Below are positions 60,112 to 64,000 of a stretch of 64,000 nt of DNA, one piece after another. The stretch comes from Novosphingobium silvae (GTDB taxonomy: Bacteria > Pseudomonadota > Alphaproteobacteria > Sphingomonadales > Sphingomonadaceae): contig NZ_WVTD01000007.1 in NCBI RefSeq assembly GCF_009856825.1, positions 151,543 to 215,542 of the forward strand, written 5' to 3'. Every line of letters begins with the position of its first letter. The first letter of the stretch is position 1. The notes beneath the pieces are model-generated. The model searched no databases. It saw nothing but the letters and a program-made list of their open reading frames with translations, and was not told where the DNA came from. The position numbers and the translations under genes were made by a program.

Positions 60112-61461
60112 TCACCCTTCCCGGAAAGCTCGGGCGAGTTGATCGGACAACGGCTTCAGTATGTAGCTGAGCATTGTACGACGACCAGTCTGGATGAAGG
60201 TCTCAGCAGGCATTCCGGGCCGCAAACGAAGTTCGCCCAGTCGGGCGATCTGGTTCTTGTCCAACGAAACCGTGACCCGGTAGAACGCGCTTTGACTCGC
60301 CTGATCTTCGGTGCGGTCTGCCGAGACGTGCCTCACGGTTCCCATCAGTTCAGGCGTGGTGCGCGCGGAAAAGGCGCTGAAGCGAACGACCGCTGTCTGC
60401 CCCACGCGCACCTGATCGATGTCAGTCGGTGACACCGTAGCCTCGACAACCATGTTCTCGTCGTCAGGAACAAGCTCCAGGATCGTCTGTCCTGCGGGGA
60501 TCACGCCTCCAACCGTCCGAAACGCGAGCTTGTCAACGACACCGGCTTGCGGCGCCCGAATGATCGAGCGATCGTAGCTGTCGTCGGCGGCGACTTGTGC
60601 TCGCCGCAGCTCGCTGATGCGCGAAAGAAGGTCCATCAACTCGCTGGCCGCTGAACTTCTCGCTTCAGCTTCGATCGAGCCCATCTGCAAGCGCAGTTCG
60701 CCGATCCGTGCAACGCCTGAAACTGCGCCTTCCTGTGCACTTGTTGCCTCTGCGGTTAGGCCCGAGGCCGATCGTTCCAAGGCATTCAGGCGATCAAGCG
60801 TGGTGTAGCGTTTTTCGTAGAGCCGCCGGGTAGCGTCGAGCTCGCCGGTAATCAGGGCTGCCTGTTCGGAGTAACTTCGCGCCTTCGTTCGGGCACTCGC
60901 AACATCCGCCTGGGTCTGGCTGATCCGCTGTGCCAATTGGGCAATCATGGATCGACGCGCGTCCCGCCGCAAAGCAAAGGTTTTACGTTCTTGTTCAAGC
61001 AACCCTGCAATCGCGGGATTTCCGGCGCGTTCGGTCAGTTCGGCAGGGAAGGAAATGGCACTGGCCCCATCTCGTTCGGCGGCGAGCCGCGCTGCACGGG
61101 CAAGCAGCTGATCAACATTTTCACCAGTGTAATCCGCAGTCGCACCTGTGACTCGCGAATCCAGGCGCATCAACGCCTGGCCCTTCGCAACATGGTCGCC
61201 GTCTCGCACCATGATGTCTGCCACTACCCCTCCTGAAGGATGCCCGATTTGCTTGACGTAACTTGAAACCGTGACCTCGCCGGGACCGATGACCGCACCT
61301 GTCATCGGCAAAAAAGCCGCCAAGCCGCCAAGGCCCAAGACCAGTGCGCCACAAAGAATAAGGCCGGTACGCACTTCCTTCCGCAGGCTTCGTTCCGGCT
61401 GGTAGGAGGGAGGAGACGCGTCGGTGGGCTTACCGCGATATTGGATGGCAGGATTGGACAC
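60112..61461 (-). CDS. Type I secretion membrane-fusion protein (HlyD/PrtE family)
   Basis: The 449-residue protein has one N-terminal membrane helix (TGLILCGALVLGLGGLAAFL), a beta-barrel/lipoyl start (GPGEVTVSSYVKQIGHPSGG), a long periplasmic coiled coil, and the C-terminal HlyD signature (AFYRVTVSLDKNQIARLGEL, RPGMPAETFIQTGRRTMLSY). It bridges the ABC exporter and the outer-membrane channel. It lies six bases after the exporter gene. Confidence 0.93.
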   Translation of the reverse strand: MSNPAIQYRGKPTDASPPSYQPERSLRKEVRTGLILCGALVLGLGGLAAFLPMTGAVIGPGEVTVSSYVKQIGHPSGGVVADIMVRDGDHVAKGQALMRLDSRVTGATADYTGENVDQLLARAARLAAERDGASAISFPAELTERAGNPAIAGLLEQERKTFALRRDARRSMIAQLAQRISQTQADVASARTKARSYSEQAALITGELDATRRLYEKRYTTLDRLNALERSASGLTAEATSAQEGAVSGVARIGELRLQMGSIEAEARSSAASELMDLLSRISELRRAQVAADDSYDRSIIRAPQAGVVDKLAFRTVGGVIPAGQTILELVPDDENMVVEATVSPTDIDQVRVGQTAVVRFSAFSARTTPELMGTVRHVSADRTEDQASQSAFYRVTVSLDKNQIARLGELRLRPGMPAETFIQTGRRTMLSYILKPLSDQLARAFREG

Positions 61462-61467
61462 GGCGCT

Positions 61468-63198
61468 TTACTCGCTTGAAGGAGAAGGCATGGTTTGAGG
61501 CGCGGGATTGAAGTTGATGCGTTTCAGCACCTCGGCGCGTTCTCCCATCTGCACGACGTTTCCATTGGCCATGATCATCACGTGATCGACGTGCGCGAAC
61601 ACGGTGGGGCGATGACCGACAATCACGATGATTGCACCCCGCTGCTTGGCTGCGCGCACAGCTTCGACCAGCGCGTCCTCTCCCGCCGCATCCAGGTTCG
61701 AGTTCGGCTCGTCCAGGACGATCAGGAAAGGATCGCCGTAAAGGGCCCGTGCGAGGGCGATGCGCTGCTTCTGTCCGGCGGAAAGCCCACCTCCCCCGGA
61801 GCCTCCCAGCATGTATTCGTACCCACCCGGCAAAGCTACGATCATGTCATGCACGGCCGCAGCGCGCGCGGCCCTGATGATGGCTTCAGGATCGGCGTTC
61901 TTTTCGAAGCGGGATATGTTCTCGGCGACAGTGCCATCGAAAAGCTCGATCGTTTGGGGCACGTAGCCAATGTCGCGGCCAAGCTGGACAGGATCCCATT
62001 GCTCGAGCGAGGCTCCATCCAGCCTTACGGCACCCCGCAACAAGGGCCAGGCGCCAGTCACCGCCCGCATCAGCGTGGACTTGCCCGATCCGCTGTGGCC
62101 TATCACGGCGAGCGCTTCTCCTGCAGCCAGCTTCAAGGAGATGTTGGAGACTGTCACTTTCTGGCGTCCGGGTGGGCCGCAGACGACTCCCTGAACCTCA
62201 AGGCTGTTGTGCGGACGTGGAAGCGGCATGGGCGGCTCACGCAAAGGGACTCGATCAAGCAGGGCGTTGAGCCGGCGCCACGCCTGGCTGGCCTCGGTCA
62301 TCTGTTTCCATTGGCCGATAGTCTGCTCGACGGGCATCAGGGCGCGCGCGCTCAGGATCGAGCCTGCGATGATGACGCCTCCTGTCGCATCACCTTCGAT
62401 CACGAGAAATGCTCCTACCGCGAGGACGAAGGATTGGAGGAACAGGCGGAAGGCCTTGCTCAGCACTTGCGTGCGGCCGGCGACGTCGGCCAATTCGTCA
62501 TGTGCGGCGATCAGGTTCAGGCTCACAGTGTCCCAACTCGCGCGGCGACGCCCACCCATCCCAAGGACACGCAGGACCTCGCCATTACGCCGGATGTCCT
62601 CAGCCATGCTGAAGCGGGCTGCAGCAATCGCGGCCGCCTGCAGGGCGGGCGTTCGAGTCCGTCGATCCCCCAGAACCATCAAGGAAACCATGACAAGCAC
62701 ACCCCCGAGCGTTGCCAAGCCCAGCGCCCAGTGGAACAGGGTGAGGATCAGAAGGAACATCAGAACGTAAGGGAGGTCTAGAAGAGCCAAGGGACCGGGC
62801 CCGGTTATATACCCTCGGATCACATCAAGATCGCGCACGGGCGCCGCGCCTGAAGGGAGAGGGCCGATCTCCTGCTCGTAACGACTGATGACATCATAAA
62901 GACGGTCGCACAGGCGTCGATCGGCCTTCGCGCCAGCATGTAGCAGGACACGCGAGCGGATCACGTCGATGGCGCCCTGAAACCCATACGCGACCGTCAC
63001 CATGAGCAGCAAGCCCGCGAGGGTTGCGCCGCTGCGGCTTGCCAGCACATCGTCGTATACCAGCAGCATGAAGAATGAGCCTGCAAGAAGCAGCACATTG
63101 AAAACGGCGCTGAACATCAGGATCGGCCAGAGGACGGGGAGTACGGCTTGCAGCATGCCACGCACGCCGGAAAGCAGGTTTTCTCGTAGCGGATCCAT
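61468..63198 (-). CDS. Type I secretion ABC exporter (PrtD-like permease-ATPase)
   Basis: The 576-residue protein has six membrane helices in residues 15-300 and a nucleotide-binding domain with Walker A VIGHSGSGKSTL, the ABC signature GGGGLSAGQKQRIALA and Walker B LIVLDEPNSNLD. No N-terminal peptidase domain is present, matching PrtD-type exporters of RTX-like, unprocessed substrates. No substrate gene is visible in the window. Confidence 0.94.
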   Translation of the reverse strand: MDPLRENLLSGVRGMLQAVLPVLWPILMFSAVFNVLLLAGSFFMLLVYDDVLASRSGATLAGLLLMVTVAYGFQGAIDVIRSRVLLHAGAKADRRLCDRLYDVISRYEQEIGPLPSGAAPVRDLDVIRGYITGPGPLALLDLPYVLMFLLILTLFHWALGLATLGGVLVMVSLMVLGDRRTRTPALQAAAIAAARFSMAEDIRRNGEVLRVLGMGGRRRASWDTVSLNLIAAHDELADVAGRTQVLSKAFRLFLQSFVLAVGAFLVIEGDATGGVIIAGSILSARALMPVEQTIGQWKQMTEASQAWRRLNALLDRVPLREPPMPLPRPHNSLEVQGVVCGPPGRQKVTVSNISLKLAAGEALAVIGHSGSGKSTLMRAVTGAWPLLRGAVRLDGASLEQWDPVQLGRDIGYVPQTIELFDGTVAENISRFEKNADPEAIIRAARAAAVHDMIVALPGGYEYMLGGSGGGGLSAGQKQRIALARALYGDPFLIVLDEPNSNLDAAGEDALVEAVRAAKQRGAIIVIVGHRPTVFAHVDHVMIMANGNVVQMGERAEVLKRINFNPAPQTMPSPSSE

Positions 63199-63248
63199 TC
63201 AGTGACGTCCTGCAGCCGATGGAGGAACCTTTTTCACATTCCGCATCC

Positions 63249-63938
63249 TCATTGCTCCGTCGGCTCAGGCGCCATTTCGTGGCCAGCTTCTGCGTCGTTC
63301 TCCAACTGAACGGGGGAAGGGCGGAATCCGGTTTGAAGGGCGACTGCATCCAGCGCTTCGATAATCGGCCCGGCGGGGAGACCCGCTGGAAGGGCTGGCC
63401 GGTATGAATCGGGATCAAAGGGCGGCAGGCTCTCGGCGAAACTCTCGATCCGCAGCTGTCCCATGGCTCCCAGGAGCAAGGCATGCTGTACGTACAGCTG
63501 CGCCTGGGCCTGCGCCCTAGCCTGCCGTGAAGTCAGCAGATCGCGAGCCGTATCCAGCACATCGAGGGAGGTTACTTGGCCCGCAAGTTGCTGCTCCCGG
63601 GCGCCATCGAGCGCGCTTTGTGCAGAGGCGACGGCGCGCGCATAAGCCGGCAGTGCGCGACGAGTGGCCGCCAGTTGGTCCCAGTAACTTGCGATATCCT
63701 CACGCACGTCTCGCGATGTCTGCTCCAATCGCTGGCTGGCTGCATCAGCCAATTCCCTCGCTTCCCGTACCCGGGAGGAGAGCAGCCCAGCCGAATATAA
63801 CGGCACCGTGAGTCCGACCTGGACCTGGGCGGAAAGCTCCTTTGGATCATCACGTTCGATCGTCAGTGCTGACCTACTTAACAGCGCGTTGACGAAGTCG
63901 GTGTGATCTGATTCAGCCTGGATACGGAAAGAAGGCGG
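63249..63938 (-). pseudogene. TolC-like outer-membrane efflux protein, truncated at its N-terminus
   Basis: The C-terminal half of a TolC-family channel is clear: QVQVGLTVPLYSAGLLSSRV, REDIASYWDQLAATRRALPA, and VTSLDVLDTARDLLTSRQAR. Upstream of about 63860-63890 the TolC-like reading stops making sense and the frame ends at a TGA (63939-63941), so the N-terminal half, with the signal peptide and first repeat, is missing. Adjacent sequence looks like the end of an insertion sequence. The rest of the gene may lie beyond the window, or the secretion system may be dead. Confidence 0.65.
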
Positions 63939-63947
63939 TCAGCGACG

Positions 63948-64000
63948 ATGGCGATGCGACGTGATGGTGATGTGCAGGCGGATCTGATCGTGTCGTGGTC
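63948..64000 (+). CDS. Start of a probable transposase gene (partial)
   Basis: The ATG at 63948 is preceded by GAAGGCGG, and the visible peptide (MAMRRDGDVQADLIVSW) resembles the first residues of insertion-sequence transposases of sphingomonads. Only 17 codons are inside the window, so this is weak evidence on its own, but the neighbouring TolC-like gene is broken here. Confidence 0.4.
   Translation, partial: MAMRRDGDVQADLIVSW

Overview
The window looks like part of the chromosome of a GC-rich alphaproteobacterium, most likely a sphingomonad (Sphingomonadaceae, Novosphingobium- or Sphingobium-like). This rests on codon use, protein style and gene neighbourhoods, not on a marker gene. Two parts are clear: most of a siphovirus-type (HK97-like) prophage from position 1 to about 41.98 kb, whose left end lies outside the window, and ordinary host DNA from about 41.99 kb to the end. 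No rRNA, tRNA or CRISPR array was seen.

Prophage, read right to left: a tyrosine integrase (40525-41826) with a cluster of TATCCTAG repeats at its promoter; small early or accessory genes (38.4-40.5 kb); an HNH nuclease; the terminase small-subunit gene, split by an IS256-family insertion with its target duplication still visible; the large terminase; a HigBA-like toxin-antitoxin cargo; portal, protease and HK97 capsid; connectors and head-tail joining proteins; tail tube; tail-chaperone pair with a CCCTTTT slippery site; tape measure; tail-tip proteins; a 3379-residue modular central fibre; small tip proteins; holin-like proteins; a GH19 endolysin. From 0 to 7.6 kb lie HicAB, a second HNH nuclease, an AT-rich inverted-repeat region beside a helicase-like ATPase (possible replication origin), a stand-alone LuxR-type HTH, a possible small RNA, a winged-helix protein, micro-ORFs with strong RNA structure, a zinc-ribbon protein and a DUF4376-like protein.

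The most unusual signal is a TAAATA motif placed 2-8 nt before the start codons of most prophage transcription units. In the two most abundant virion genes (capsid, tail tube) it lies exactly 31 nt before the start, with a hairpin between. It resembles a phage-specific late promoter core or translation signal.

Host DNA: a small-conductance mechanosensitive channel and cystathionine beta-lyase (overlapping starts/stops), a proline-rich membrane protein, QueF, a small conserved protein, a GNAT-nitrilase fusion, an acyltransferase-3 membrane protein, a complete glycogen operon glgP-glgB-glgC-glgA-glgX, an ExoY-like sugar transferase, and a type I secretion set (HlyD-like adaptor, ABC exporter, TolC-like channel). 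The TolC-like gene is cut near the right edge by what appears to be another insertion sequence.
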